DNA of 56,127 nt from positions 1-56,127 of the forward strand of contig CAISDJ010000100.1 in NCBI GenBank assembly GCA_903884105.1. Direction: 5' to 3'. Made by a program: the position numbers and the translations under genes. The first letter of the stretch is position 1. Each line of letters opens with the position of its first letter. This document shows, piece after piece, positions 29,057-38,381 of this stretch. Under the pieces are notes generated by a model. It worked only from the letters and a program-made list of their open reading frames with translations. It was not told where the DNA came from and ran no database searches. This DNA is from an uncultured Pseudomonadota bacterium (GTDB taxonomy: Bacteria; Pseudomonadota; Gammaproteobacteria; Steroidobacterales; Steroidobacteraceae).

Positions 29057-29587
29057 ATGCTGGATAATCCGCGGATGCCCCGCCGCCTCTTCAAGCGTCT
29101 CAATCGCACTCGTCAAGCCTGGCGCGAGCACTGGACCCTGAGGCCCTTCCGCAAGGTGCTGGCGGATCCGGCCTTCTGGAGCCTGAACCGCCGCAGCGTG
29201 ACTCGGTCGTTCGCCATCGGCCTGTTCATCGCGTGCAGTCCGTTGCCGACGCACATGATCCCTGCGGCGCTCGTTGCACTGGTCCTGCGCATCAACCTGC
29301 CCGTGATCCTCACGACGCTGTTCGTCACCAACCCTCTCACCATGGTGCCGCTGTACTTCTTCGAGTACTGGCTGGGCTGCAAGCTGCTCGGACTGCAGCT
29401 CGAGCCCTTTGCGTTCGAGATGTCGCACGACTGGTTCGTCAATCACCTGTTGCCGGTGTGGAAGCCCTTCGTGCTCGGCAGCATCGTCACGGCCCTCGTC
29501 GTGTCGCTGGTGGGATACATTATGCTCGGTCTCGCGTGGCACCTGAGCCTCGTGCTCAAGTATCACAAGCGCAAGAACGCGGGCTGA
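29057..29587 (+). CDS. DUF2062 domain membrane protein
   Basis: The 176-residue protein matches DUF2062: a basic N-terminus, SFAIGLFIACSPLPTHMIPA, and two or three membrane segments ending in LVVSLVGYIMLGLAWHLSL. The function is unknown. In pseudomonads it also lies between comEC and the Lol genes. ATG 29057 has GGAGG seven bases upstream; a second ATG at 29075 would match many homologues' MPRRLFKR start. Confidence 0.92.
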   Translation: MLDNPRMPRRLFKRLNRTRQAWREHWTLRPFRKVLADPAFWSLNRRSVTRSFAIGLFIACSPLPTHMIPAALVALVLRINLPVILTTLFVTNPLTMVPLYFFEYWLGCKLLGLQLEPFAFEMSHDWFVNHLLPVWKPFVLGSIVTALVVSLVGYIMLGLAWHLSLVLKYHKRKNAG

Positions 29588-29616
29588 AGCCGATTATCTG
29601 GCGTGAACGCACAGAA

Positions 29617-30048
29617 TTGAACGCCATTGCCCTCCGTCTCGCCGCCTGGGACAGCCTGCGCGAGCCCGCCCGAGCGGTCCGCCATGCCGTCTTCATCGTG
29701 GAACAAGGCGTCCCGGTCGATCTGGAGTGGGACGAGTTCGACGCCGTGAGCTGGCACGCCGTGGCGTACGACGCAGCGGGCATCCCTGTCGGCACCGGAA
29801 GGCTGCTGCCCGATGCTCACATCGGCCGCATGGCAGTGCTCAGGTCAGCGCGGGGGACAGGCGTGGGCGGCGCGATACTGGAAGGCCTGATGGCCAAGGC
29901 CGTGGAACTGGGCTACGGCGAACTGATCCTCAATGCACAAACCGTGGCGATTCCCTTCTATGCCCGCTTCGGCTTCATTCCTGAGGGCGAGGAATTCATG
30001 GAAGCCGGCATCCCGCATCGGGTGATGCGGAGAAGGACCAGGACCTGA
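29617..30048 (+). CDS. GNAT family N-acetyltransferase (ElaA-like)
   Basis: The product of about 143 residues shows a GNAT domain: VRHAVFIVEQGVPVDLEWDEFD, GTGRLLPDAHIGRMAVLRSARGTG (acetyl-CoA loop) and PFYARFGFIPEGEEFMEAGIPH. Such stand-alone enzymes acetylate small molecules; the substrate is unknown. The frame is open far upstream through DUF2062, so the start is uncertain; the TTG at 29617 gives a family-like N-terminus but lacks a ribosome site, and a GTG overlapping DUF2062 is the alternative. It ends 4 bases from the lolD stop, convergent. Confidence 0.88.
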   Translation: MNAIALRLAAWDSLREPARAVRHAVFIVEQGVPVDLEWDEFDAVSWHAVAYDAAGIPVGTGRLLPDAHIGRMAVLRSARGTGVGGAILEGLMAKAVELGYGELILNAQTVAIPFYARFGFIPEGEEFMEAGIPHRVMRRRTRT

Positions 30049-30052
30049 CTCC

Positions 30053-30757
30053 TCAGGCCTGCACGAGCTGGCCAGCGTCCAGGCGATAGACCTTTTGCAT
30101 CCGCGCCGCGAGTTCGGGGGCGTGCGTGACGATCACGAGTGCCGTGCCGGATTCGCGATTGAGCTCGAGCATCAGTTCGAACACCTGCGCGGCATTCGCG
30201 CCGTCCAGATTGCCGGTGGGTTCATCGGCCAGTACCACCTGTGGCTTGGTCACGAGCGCACGCGCGACGGCGGCGCGTTGTCGTTCGCCGCCCGACAACT
30301 GACCAGGACGATGGTGCAAGCGCGCGCCTAGTCCCACTCGCTCCAGCAACCGAGTGGCCTCGGCCGTGGCATCACGCACGGACACGCGGCGGATCAAGAG
30401 CGGCATCGCGACGTTCTCGATGGCGCTGAACTCCGGCAGCAGATGGTGGAACTGGTAGACGAACCCGAGGGAGTGATTGCGCAGCGTGCCACGCGCAGCA
30501 TCGGACAGCGCGCTGACCTTCTGGCCCGCAATCAGCACGTCACCGGACGTCGGCAGGTCGAGACCACCGAGCAGCTGCAACAACGTCGTCTTGCCTGAGC
30601 CGGACGCGCCCACGATGGCAACACGATCGCCTGCAGCGACCGAGAACTCGACGCCCTTGAGCACGTCAACCTGCACATCGCCCTGCATGAAGGACTTGGT
30701 GAGGCCGGTGCATGCGAGAACCGTGGCAGTATTGTTCATGGGCTTCAGCTCAGTCAT
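30053..30757 (-). CDS. lolD: Lipoprotein-releasing system ATP-binding protein
   Basis: LolD powers release of outer-membrane lipoproteins to LolA. The 234-residue ATPase has Walker [11 protein letters not shown]-loop [11 protein letters not shown] (LolD-specific HHLLPEF), signature LSGGERQR and Walker [16 protein letters not shown] 30757 overlaps the upstream lolC stop, giving coupling; an ATG at 30739 is possible. Confidence 0.96.
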   Translation of the reverse strand: MTELKPMNNTATVLACTGLTKSFMQGDVQVDVLKGVEFSVAAGDRVAIVGASGSGKTTLLQLLGGLDLPTSGDVLIAGQKVSALSDAARGTLRNHSLGFVYQFHHLLPEFSAIENVAMPLLIRRVSVRDATAEATRLLERVGLGARLHHRPGQLSGGERQRAAVARALVTKPQVVLADEPTGNLDGANAAQVFELMLELNRESGTALVIVTHAPELAARMQKVYRLDAGQLVQA

Positions 30758-31997
30758 GGCGCAGCGCCTCGGCCGGCTGGATGCGGGCCGCGCGCCAGGC
30801 GGGATACAGGGTCGACAGGCAGCACAGACCGAACGCGGTTGCACTGATCTTGATGACGTCGGCAAGCTCGACGCGCGCGGGCAGGTCGCTCATGAAGTAC
30901 AGCTTCGCATCGAGGAACTGCGTACTGAGCAAGCGCTCGAGCCCGTGCACCAGCGTCTCGAGATTCGTGGCAATGAGCACACCGAGCGCCACGCCGGCCA
31001 CCGTGCCGATGAGGCCAATGGCGGTCCCCTGGGTCATGAACACTTTCAGGATGCTGTTCGGCTCGGCGCCCATGGTCCTCAAGATGGCGATGTCGGCTCG
31101 CTTGTCCTTCACGACCATCACCAAAGTCGACACGATGTTGAAGGCGGCGACCGCCACCACCAGCAGCAGGATCACGAACATCACCGACTTCGTGATCTGG
31201 ATGGAGCGGAAGAAGTTGGCATGTTGCCGCGTCCAGTCGCTGATGTAGTAGCCGCCGCCCATCTCCTGTGCCAGTGAGCGCACCACTTGAGGCGCAGCAA
31301 ACAGGTCAGTGAGGCTCAGGCGCAAGCCGGACACGCCCTCCCCCATGCGATACAGGCGCGCCGCATCCGCCATGTGCAGGTAAGCCAGGTTGCGGTCGTA
31401 CTCGTACATGCCGGCCGAGAAAATGCCCACCACCTCGAAGCGGCGCATGCGCGGCACGACACCTGCCGGCGTGACCGACCCTTGCGCGATGACGAGGACG
31501 ACGCGATCGCCGACGCCGACGCCGAGGGCCGCGGCCAGCTCGCTGCCGAGGACCACACCGAACTCGCCGGCCTTGAGCCGCTCGAACGATCCCTTGGTGA
31601 CGCGCCGGGCGATGGCCGACACCTTCTCTTCTTCCTCAGGCAACACGCCGCGCACGAGCACGCCGCTGGTCTTGCCGCCGGCCACCATCATCGCCTGCTG
31701 TTCGATATAGGGCGCGGCTGCCACCACTTCGGGGCTGGCAAGCGCCTGGTCCTGCACGTCCCGCCAGGCGGGCAGGCTCTGGCCGAACGCACTGATCGTC
31801 GCGTGCGACGTCATGCTCAGGATACGGCTGCGCAGTTCGGACTCGAAGCCGTTCATCACCGACAGAACCACGATGAGGACCGCGACGCCGATGGCAACAC
31901 CGGCCATCGAGATCACGGAGATGAATGACGCAAAGCTCTTGCCGCGCGCCGACCGCAGGTAGCGGCGGCCAATGAAAAGCTCGTAGGCGTGCTTCAT
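30750..31997 (-). CDS. lolC: LolC/LolE-type lipoprotein release permease (1)
   Basis: This 415-residue FtsX-type permease starts [20 protein letters not shown], with GGGAGG six bases upstream. It has four membrane segments: one at about 22-50 ([20 protein letters not shown]) and three after residue 270 around a large periplasmic domain. The frame is open to 32144, but that extension is the R1 repeat. Tandem with a second LolC/E paralogue and followed by lolD. Which of the two plays the LolA-binding LolC role cannot be settled by eye. Confidence 0.93.
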   Translation of the reverse strand: MKHAYELFIGRRYLRSARGKSFASFISVISMAGVAIGVAVLIVVLSVMNGFESELRSRILSMTSHATISAFGQSLPAWRDVQDQALASPEVVAAAPYIEQQAMMVAGGKTSGVLVRGVLPEEEEKVSAIARRVTKGSFERLKAGEFGVVLGSELAAALGVGVGDRVVLVIAQGSVTPAGVVPRMRRFEVVGIFSAGMYEYDRNLAYLHMADAARLYRMGEGVSGLRLSLTDLFAAPQVVRSLAQEMGGGYYISDWTRQHANFFRSIQITKSVMFVILLLVVAVAAFNIVSTLVMVVKDKRADIAILRTMGAEPNSILKVFMTQGTAIGLIGTVAGVALGVLIATNLETLVHGLERLLSTQFLDAKLYFMSDLPARVELADVIKISATAFGLCCLSTLYPAWRAARIQPAEALRHD

Positions 31998-32013
31998 TGC
32001 ACGCCCTCCCTTA

Positions 32014-32162
32014 GGGGATAGCAGATAGGGGATAGGGGATGGCGGTGAAACAGGAACAGACGACCCGCGCTGTGCCTCCAGCCCGGATAGCTCGCCATCA
32101 CGCCGGGCGGTCTTGCTCTTGCCCGATCCCTCACCGTCCCCCATCCCCTATCCCCCATCCCC
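32014..32162. repeat. R1 inverted repeat, copy 2 (between the two Lol permease genes)
   Basis: The left arm (32014-32048) contains GGGGATAG, two GGGGATA-type repeats and GGCGGTGA; the right arm (32131-32162) is TCACCG followed by inverse GGGGAT boxes. The interior differs from copies 1 and 3. It occupies nearly the whole 168-bp gap inside the lol operon. Confidence 0.8.
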
Positions 32163-32165
32163 TTG

Positions 32166-33428
32166 CTATTCATATCGTAGCGCCTCGGCCGGTTCAGTCT
32201 GTGCGCCACGCAGCGACGGATAGATCGTCGACAGCACCGACAGCACCAGCGCTACGCTTGCGATCGCGATGACCTGCCCGGCATGCACTTCGGACGGGAT
32301 CTCGGTGATGTAGTAAACCGACGGGTCCATCACTTGAGTGCCGAACAGGTGTTCGAGGAAGGGAACGATCGTCTCCACGTTGAAGGCGAGGCCAAGGCCG
32401 AGGCCGACTCCAAGCAGCGTCCCGAACCAACCGATCACGACGCCCTGCGTCATGAAGATGGCTACCACGCTCCGCGGCGGCAATCCCAACGTCCTCAGGA
32501 TCGCGATGTCGGTGCGCTTCTCGTTCACCACCATCACGAGCGCGGCGACGATATTGAAGGCTGCCACGGCGACGATGAGCATCAGGATCAGCGTCATCAT
32601 CGTCTTCTCGATGCGCACGGCGCGGAAATAGCTGGCGTTTTCCTTCGACCAGTCGCTGACTGCAAAGCCGCCCCCCAAGGCGGCAGCCACTTTGGGCGCA
32701 GCCAGCGGCGCATTGAAGATGTCGTCGAACTTGAGTCGCAGGCCCGTCGGCGCCCCGCCCGTCCCCGCGAGTTCCGCGGCATCGCCGAGCGCGACCAGCG
32801 CGAGCACGTTATCGCTTTCCTGCAAGCCCGCTTCGAAGATGCCGCTGATCGTGAAGGTCTGGATGCGCGGCCGCAGATCCAGCACGCCAGTCGCCGAACT
32901 GTCGTTCAGCGCCTGTGGAATCAGCACGGTGAGTTCATCGCCGACCTGAGCATCGAGGCTGAAGGCAAGGCCCGCACCCAGCACGATCCGCCGCTCGCCG
33001 GGGACAAGATCAGCCAGTGAGCCCTGCTTCATGAAACGACCGAGGTCGGCCACCTGACCTTCGACTTCCGGACGGATGCCGCGGATCTGGGCGCCGCTCA
33101 AGTCCAGCCCGCGGCCTATCATGGCCTGCATTTCCACGTACGGCGCAACGCCCACCACCCCCGGCTGCAGGCGGGCCTGCTCGGCGAGGCGCGACCAGCC
33201 CTCCATTTTCTCCGGCCCGGCCGACAGCGTGGCATGGGCCGCCATGCTGAGCAGCCTCGTCCTGAGCTCGGATTCGAAGCCGTTCATGACGGACAGCACC
33301 GTGATCAGCGCCGCCACCCCCACGCAGATGCCGAGCATCGACACCCAGCTGATGAAGGAGACGAAGAACCCCTGGGTGCGCCTCAGCACGTAGCGCAGGC
33401 CGATGAAGAGGGATAAGGGGTGGAACAT
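32166..33428 (-). CDS. lolE: LolC/LolE-type lipoprotein release permease (2)
   Basis: This 420-residue FtsX-type permease starts MFHPLSLFIGLRYVLRRTQG and has the same four-helix layout as its neighbour (SWVSMLGICVGVAALITVLS near the N-terminus; three helices in the last 150 residues; end TEPAEALRYE). The two paralogues and lolD would form the LolCDE complex in the inner membrane. The order permease-permease-lolD differs from E. coli lolC-lolD-lolE. The assignment C versus E is provisional. Confidence 0.9.
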   Translation of the reverse strand: MFHPLSLFIGLRYVLRRTQGFFVSFISWVSMLGICVGVAALITVLSVMNGFESELRTRLLSMAAHATLSAGPEKMEGWSRLAEQARLQPGVVGVAPYVEMQAMIGRGLDLSGAQIRGIRPEVEGQVADLGRFMKQGSLADLVPGERRIVLGAGLAFSLDAQVGDELTVLIPQALNDSSATGVLDLRPRIQTFTISGIFEAGLQESDNVLALVALGDAAELAGTGGAPTGLRLKFDDIFNAPLAAPKVAAALGGGFAVSDWSKENASYFRAVRIEKTMMTLILMLIVAVAAFNIVAALVMVVNEKRTDIAILRTLGLPPRSVVAIFMTQGVVIGWFGTLLGVGLGLGLAFNVETIVPFLEHLFGTQVMDPSVYYITEIPSEVHAGQVIAIASVALVLSVLSTIYPSLRGAQTEPAEALRYE

Positions 33429-33431
33429 GAA

Positions 33432-33591
33432 GAAGGGGAGAGGGGATGGTGAATGGTGGTCGGTGGTCGGTGAAGAGCCAAGAGCGGATTCTGGACACAG
33501 GGATCGCGGGACTAAGCGGCCGCTGGCTGCTATCCGCCTTCTTCAAGATCCGCTCTTCGCCATCCCCTGTCCCCTATCCCTTACCCCCTTC
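33432..33591. repeat. R1 inverted repeat, copy 3 (upstream of the lol operon)
   Basis: The left arm is GAAGGGGAG, GGGGATGG, two GGTCGGT heptamers and GTGAAGAG. The right arm carries the inverse GAAGGGGG, GGGATAGGGG and GAAGAGCGGAT. The interior AGAGCGGATTCTGG and GGGATCGCGGGACTAAGC aligns with copy 1. It begins 4 bases before the start codon of the first Lol permease, so it sits in that gene's promoter/leader region. Confidence 0.85.
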
Positions 33592-33704
33592 AGGACAGTG
33601 ATCTGAAGCACGGTTTTATTCGGGAGCCTGATGCTACATGGCGGCGGTATGATACTCGCGCCCAATTCTCATTCTACTGTCCGGGCCCCTGAGGAGGACT
33701 CACG

Positions 33705-33965
33705 ATGCGCAACGCCGTCCATTCCCTGATCGTCGCCAGCCTCTTGTTGGGTGCAGGCCTCGCCCACGCCGAGGACGCCCCCGGCCAGAGCGCGGCGGAG
33801 CACCCTGCCCGCGGCATGACGATGACCCGCGTCGAATCCACGTTCGGCGCCCCGAGCAATCGTCTCGCTGCCGTTGGCCAGCCGCCCATTACTCGCTGGG
33901 AATACCCGGGGTTCGTCGTCTACTTCGAAAATCAGCACGTCATTCATACGGTCGCCGTCAGATAG
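33705..33965 (+). CDS. Small exported protein of unknown function
   Basis: The 86-residue precursor has a signal peptide (HSLIVASLLLGAGLAHA, cut before EDAP). The mature part of about 63 residues has MTMTRVESTFGAPSNRL and PPITRWEYPGFVVYFENQHVIHTV, a layout recalling the single-repeat SmpA/BamE-like fold. Ribosome site GAGGAGG lies about eight bases before the ATG. It is divergent from the lol operon and is followed by a terminator and an R2 repeat. Function unknown. Confidence 0.85.
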   Translation: MRNAVHSLIVASLLLGAGLAHAEDAPGQSAAEHPARGMTMTRVESTFGAPSNRLAAVGQPPITRWEYPGFVVYFENQHVIHTVAVR

Positions 33966-34152
33966 GAAAGCCGAGGAAGCGCGGCAGCCCTCAAGGAAGT
34001 GCAGGAAGCCAGAGGGCGCCCCGCAACATCCAACAAGGGTCGGCAATTGCCGGCCCTTTTTCTTTGTGCCTTCTGAGTCTGGCCTCCCTGGCTTCCTAGC
34101 TTCCTAGCTTCCTAGCCTCCTAGCCTCCTAGCTTCCTAGCTTCCTGGCTTCC
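33964..34152. repeat. R2 inverted repeat, copy 1 (between the small exported gene and mfd)
   Basis: The left side (33964-34016) has spaced AGGAAGC units; the right side (34091-34146) is seven near-perfect tandem GCTTCCTA octamers, two of them GCCTCCTA. The arms are complementary as a family. A perfect terminator (34036-34065) lies in the loop. This is the only content of the 307-bp gap besides about 120 bases before mfd. Confidence 0.85.
34036..34065 (+). terminator. Rho-independent terminator after the small exported gene
   Basis: A 9-bp stem (AGGGTCGGC with GCCGGCCCT, one G-T pair) and an AATT loop are followed by TTTTCTTT. It is placed 70 bases after the stop codon, inside the loop of the R2 repeat. 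Confidence 0.85.
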
Positions 34153-34272
34153 GAATTCTCGTTCCCCCTCCTTCCCTGTTACCCTTGCCGCCGCATCGGA
34201 GACGCTCACGCGTCCGTCCGAGGTATTGCATTTGCCGCGCCGACCTTTGTTGACCGCCAAGTAGCTGATTTC

Positions 34273-37200
34273 GTGAAAGAAGACATCCTCCTTCCGAGTT
34301 CGTCGAGCCCCCGCGTCCAGTGGGGCCAGCTCTATGGCTCCGCCACTGCACTGCGCCTTGCGCAGGCGGCAGACCAGCTCACGGTACCGCTGGCCGTCGT
34401 GGCCGCCAACGCGCGTGCCGCGAGCCAGCTTGCCGAAGAGATGCGGTTCTTCGCCCCTGCCGATCTGCCGATCGCGGTGTTTCCGGACTGGGAGACCCTG
34501 CCGTACGACCTGTTCTCACCCCACCCGGACATCGTGTCCAAGCGGCTGCAGCTGCTGGCCGAACTGCCCGACTGGAAGCGCGGCATCTTGGTCGTTGATC
34601 TCGAAACGCTGCTGCAGCGAATCGCCCCGACGTCCTACACTCAGGGCCATGCGTTCGACATCCGCGTCGGCGCCAAGCTCAACCTCGAGCAGCTCCGCGA
34701 ACGCTTGACGGGTTCGGGCTATGCCGCGACGTCGCAGGTGATGGCACCAGGCGAATTCGCCGTCCGCGGATCGCTCCTCGACCTGTTCGCGATGGGCAGC
34801 ACGAGCCCTTTCCGCATCGACCTGTTCGACGACGACGTCGAGAGCATTCGCACGTTCGACCCCGAAACACAGCGGTCGGGCGAGAAGGTCGGGGCCGTGC
34901 GCCTGTTGCCGGCCCGCGAGTTTCCACTGACGCCCGACGGCATCAAGGGTTTCAGGCGCCGCTATCGCACGCGCTTCGAAGGCGACCTCACGCAGATGCA
35001 CGTGTACCGCGACGTGAGCGAAGGCATTGCCTCCGCCGGCATCGAGTACTACCTGCCGCTGTTCTTCGACGGCACCTCGTCGCTGCTGAACTACCTGCCG
35101 GACGCCACGGTGCTCGCGATCGATACCGACTTGAAGGCGGTGCTGGCGCACGCATGGACGGAGATCCAGGAACGCCACGACCAGCGCGGCCACGACGCAC
35201 GCCGACCGATCCTCGCGCCACACGAGATCTTCTTCCCTCCTGAAGACATCGAAGCGCGGCTCGGCAATTTCCGGCGCATCGAAATCTCGAAGGTCGAACT
35301 CGACCCGCTGAACCGCTCCCTGCCCCACCGCAACTACCGGACCCAACGCCCCCCCGCGCTGAAGATCGATCCGCGCGCCGAAGAGCCGGCAAGCGAATTG
35401 CTGGCGTTCCTCAATCGCTACTCGGGACGCGTGCTGCTCGCAGCAGAATCCCCTGGCCGTCGCGAAATGCTGTTCGACCTGCTGCGCAAACGCCGCGTGG
35501 AAGTCGAGGGCGTGGAGTCGTGGCCTGAGTTCCTGAAAACGACTGCGAAGGTCGCGATCACGATCTCGCCGATCAGCATCGGGCTCATGCTCGACTCGCC
35601 AGCGATTTCGCTGGTGGCCGAGGAACAGCTGTTCGGCGAACGCGTCCGGCAGGAACGCCGCCGTCGCCGCACCGACCGGGACCCGGACAAGATCGTCCGC
35701 GACCTCACCGACCTGCATCCCGGTTCGCCCGTGGTGCACGAGGAATACGGCGTTGGCCGCTATCGCGGCCTCAAGACCATGGACGTCGGCGGCATGCCCG
35801 GCGAATTCCTCGTGCTTGAGTACGCCGATGAGGACAAGCTGTATGTGCCCGTGCAGTCGCTCGCGCTGATCAGCCGCTACACCGGCGCGCCCGCCGAAAC
35901 CGCACCCCTGCACAAGCTCGGCAGCGACGCGTGGCAGAAGGCGCGCAAGAAAGCCGCGCAACGGGTGCGTGACACGGCGGCTGAGCTGCTGGACCTCTAT
36001 TCACGTCGCGCCGCGCGGCATGGCCAGAAGATCACGGCAGGTGAAGCCGAACTCCGTGCCTTTGCCGCGCAGTTTCCGTTCGAGGAAACCCCGGACCAGG
36101 CGCTGGCCATTGCCAACGTCGTCGCCGACCTCGCGAGCGAGAAGGCCATGGACCGGGTCATCTGCGGCGACGTCGGCTTCGGCAAGACCGAAGTGGCGCT
36201 TCGGGCCGCGTTCGTCACCGTGCAGGCCGGCAAACAGGTCGCCGTGCTGGTGCCGACCACGCTGCTCGCGCAGCAGCACTACCAGACCTTTGCGGACCGC
36301 TTCGCCGACTGGCCGGTTCGCATAGAGTCGATGTCGCGCTTCCGCACCACGGCGCAGGTGCAGGACGTCACCAAGGGGCTGGGCTCGGGCACTGTGGACG
36401 TCGTCATCGGCACGCACCGACTGCTGCAGTCCGGCCTCGACTTCAAGAACTTAGGGCTGCTGATCATCGACGAGGAGCACCGCTTCGGGGTCAAGGACAA
36501 AGAGAAACTGAAGGCGTTACGGGCCGACGTCGATGTCTTGACACTGACCGCCACCCCGATCCCTCGTACGCTCAACATGGCAATGGGTGGCCTGCGCGAC
36601 CTGTCGCTGATCACGACCCCGCCGCCGTCGCGCCTCGCAATCAAGACCTTCGTCGCGCGCTCCGAGCCGGCACTGATCCGCGAAGCCTGCCTGCGCGAGA
36701 TTCGCCGCGGTGGACAGATCTACTACGTACACAACAGCGTCGAGACCATCGAGAAGACTGCCCGGGCGCTCAACGAGCTGCTCCCGGAGGCCCGCATCGC
36801 CGTGGGCCACGGCCAGATGCGCGAGCGCGAACTCGAGCAGATCATGCTCGACTTCTACCACCAGCGCTGCAACGTGCTGCTATGCACCACCATCATCGAG
36901 AGCGGCATCGACGTGCCGGCCGCCAACACCATCATCATCGATCGCGCCGACAAGCTCGGTCTGGCGCAATTGCACCAGCTGCGAGGTCGCGTTGGCCGCT
37001 CGCACCATCAGGCCTATGCGTACCTGTTGACACCGGAACGGTCCGTGATGACAGCAGACGCCGTAAAGCGCCTCGAAGCCATCGAATCGCTCGAAGACCT
37101 GGGCGCAGGCTTCACGCTTGCGACACACGACCTCGAGATCCGAGGCGCCGGCGAACTGCTGGGTGATGAGCAGAGCGGCCAGATCCAGGAGATCGGCTTT

Positions 37201-37761
37201 GCTCTGTACCTTGAAATGCTGGAGCGTGCCGTCGCGGCGCTCAAGGCCGGCGAGATCCCGAACCTCGACGAGCCGATGCATCGCGGTCCGGAAGTGGACG
37301 TGCATGTGCCCGCATTGCTGCCAGCGGAATACATGCCAGACGTGCACTTGCGACTGGTCCTGTACAAGCGCATCGCAGCCGCGCCCGACACCGACCAGCT
37401 CCGCGAACTGCAGGTGGAGATGATCGACCGCTTCGGCTTGCTGCCGGAACCGGCGAAGAACCTGTTCCGGATTGCGGAGCTGAAACTGCGCTGCGGGGCG
37501 CTCGGCATCCGCAAGCTGGACGTCGGCCCGGGGGGCGGCGTACTGACGTTCGGACCCAAGCCCTCGGCGGACCCGTCCGTGGTCATTCGCTACGTCCAGT
37601 TGCGCTCGAAGACCCATCGGTTCGATGGGCCGCAGAAGATCCGGTTCGTGCAGAAGATGGAGCTGGATGAACAGCGGTTCGAGGCCGCGGACCAGGTGCT
37701 GACGCACCTCAGCACCCCGCTCAAGGCCACGGCAGCCGCCACGCCGGGTCGCGGGAAATAG
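34273..37761 (+). CDS. mfd: Transcription-repair coupling factor
   Basis: Mfd removes RNA polymerase stalled at DNA damage and recruits UvrA. The 1162-residue length is full. The UvrB-like N-terminal region (about 10-350) is followed by the RNA polymerase-interacting domain ([23 protein letters not shown]), the RecG-like motor with Walker [23 protein letters not shown] and [14 protein letters not shown], and a C-terminal TRCF domain. The start is GTG at 34273. Confidence 0.97.
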   Translation: MKEDILLPSSSSPRVQWGQLYGSATALRLAQAADQLTVPLAVVAANARAASQLAEEMRFFAPADLPIAVFPDWETLPYDLFSPHPDIVSKRLQLLAELPDWKRGILVVDLETLLQRIAPTSYTQGHAFDIRVGAKLNLEQLRERLTGSGYAATSQVMAPGEFAVRGSLLDLFAMGSTSPFRIDLFDDDVESIRTFDPETQRSGEKVGAVRLLPAREFPLTPDGIKGFRRRYRTRFEGDLTQMHVYRDVSEGIASAGIEYYLPLFFDGTSSLLNYLPDATVLAIDTDLKAVLAHAWTEIQERHDQRGHDARRPILAPHEIFFPPEDIEARLGNFRRIEISKVELDPLNRSLPHRNYRTQRPPALKIDPRAEEPASELLAFLNRYSGRVLLAAESPGRREMLFDLLRKRRVEVEGVESWPEFLKTTAKVAITISPISIGLMLDSPAISLVAEEQLFGERVRQERRRRRTDRDPDKIVRDLTDLHPGSPVVHEEYGVGRYRGLKTMDVGGMPGEFLVLEYADEDKLYVPVQSLALISRYTGAPAETAPLHKLGSDAWQKARKKAAQRVRDTAAELLDLYSRRAARHGQKITAGEAELRAFAAQFPFEETPDQALAIANVVADLASEKAMDRVICGDVGFGKTEVALRAAFVTVQAGKQVAVLVPTTLLAQQHYQTFADRFADWPVRIESMSRFRTTAQVQDVTKGLGSGTVDVVIGTHRLLQSGLDFKNLGLLIIDEEHRFGVKDKEKLKALRADVDVLTLTATPIPRTLNMAMGGLRDLSLITTPPPSRLAIKTFVARSEPALIREACLREIRRGGQIYYVHNSVETIEKTARALNELLPEARIAVGHGQMRERELEQIMLDFYHQRCNVLLCTTIIESGIDVPAANTIIIDRADKLGLAQLHQLRGRVGRSHHQAYAYLLTPERSVMTADAVKRLEAIESLEDLGAGFTLATHDLEIRGAGELLGDEQSGQIQEIGFALYLEMLERAVAALKAGEIPNLDEPMHRGPEVDVHVPALLPAEYMPDVHLRLVLYKRIAAAPDTDQLRELQVEMIDRFGLLPEPAKNLFRIAELKLRCGALGIRKLDVGPGGGVLTFGPKPSADPSVVIRYVQLRSKTHRFDGPQKIRFVQKMELDEQRFEAADQVLTHLSTPLKATAAATPGRGK

Positions 37762-37912
37762 GCGCACCGACTGCCCGTACCCCGGCCCCACCCGAACCCA
37801 ACCTGCAACCTGTCGGCGACATACTCAACCGGGCCCGGCAGGCGTATATTCGCGGCTGACGAGATCTTTGGCCACTGAACCCGCGTTCGCAACGTTACCA
37901 GGGAGATCCTTC

Positions 37913-38371
37913 ATGGCTGCTCTTACGATCAATGGCAAATCCGTCGAGGTCGATGTCGATCCGGACATGCCACTGCTGTGGGCCCTTCGCGACCACCTGT
38001 CGATGACCGGTACCAAGTACGGGTGCGGCATGGCGCTGTGCGGAGCCTGCACCGTACACATCGACGGCCAACCGTCGCGCAGCTGCAGCATTCCCGTCTC
38101 CGCCGTCGAGGGCAAGCAGATCACGACGATCGAAACCATCGGCGACAGCAAGGTGGGTGCCGCGGCCCAGGAGGCCTGGATTACCGAAAACGTCGCGCAG
38201 TGCGGCTACTGTCAGTCGGGCCAGATCATGAGCGCCACCGCGCTGCTCACCGGCAACAAGGCGCCGACCGACGCCGACATCGATGCCGCCATGTCCGGCA
38301 ACATCTGCCGCTGTGCCACGTATCCCCGTATCCGCGCCGCGATCAAGCGGGCCGCCGGTTCGCTCGCGTAA
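37913..38371 (+). CDS. iorA: (2Fe-2S)-binding subunit of a molybdenum hydroxylase (IorA-like)
   Basis: This 152-residue electron-transfer subunit carries two [2Fe-2S] sites: the plant-type set in [20 protein letters not shown] with a later Cys in PSRSC, and the C-terminal set [11 protein letters not shown]...GNICRCATY. It pairs with the molybdopterin subunit encoded 10 bases downstream. The ATG at 37913 has AGGGAG six bases upstream; the frame is open to 37868. Isoquinoline 1-oxidoreductase is the best-known member, but many relatives act on aldehydes or other N-heterocycles. Confidence 0.93.
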   Translation: MAALTINGKSVEVDVDPDMPLLWALRDHLSMTGTKYGCGMALCGACTVHIDGQPSRSCSIPVSAVEGKQITTIETIGDSKVGAAAQEAWITENVAQCGYCQSGQIMSATALLTGNKAPTDADIDAAMSGNICRCATYPRIRAAIKRAAGSLA

Positions 38372-38381
38372 GGAGTGATGC

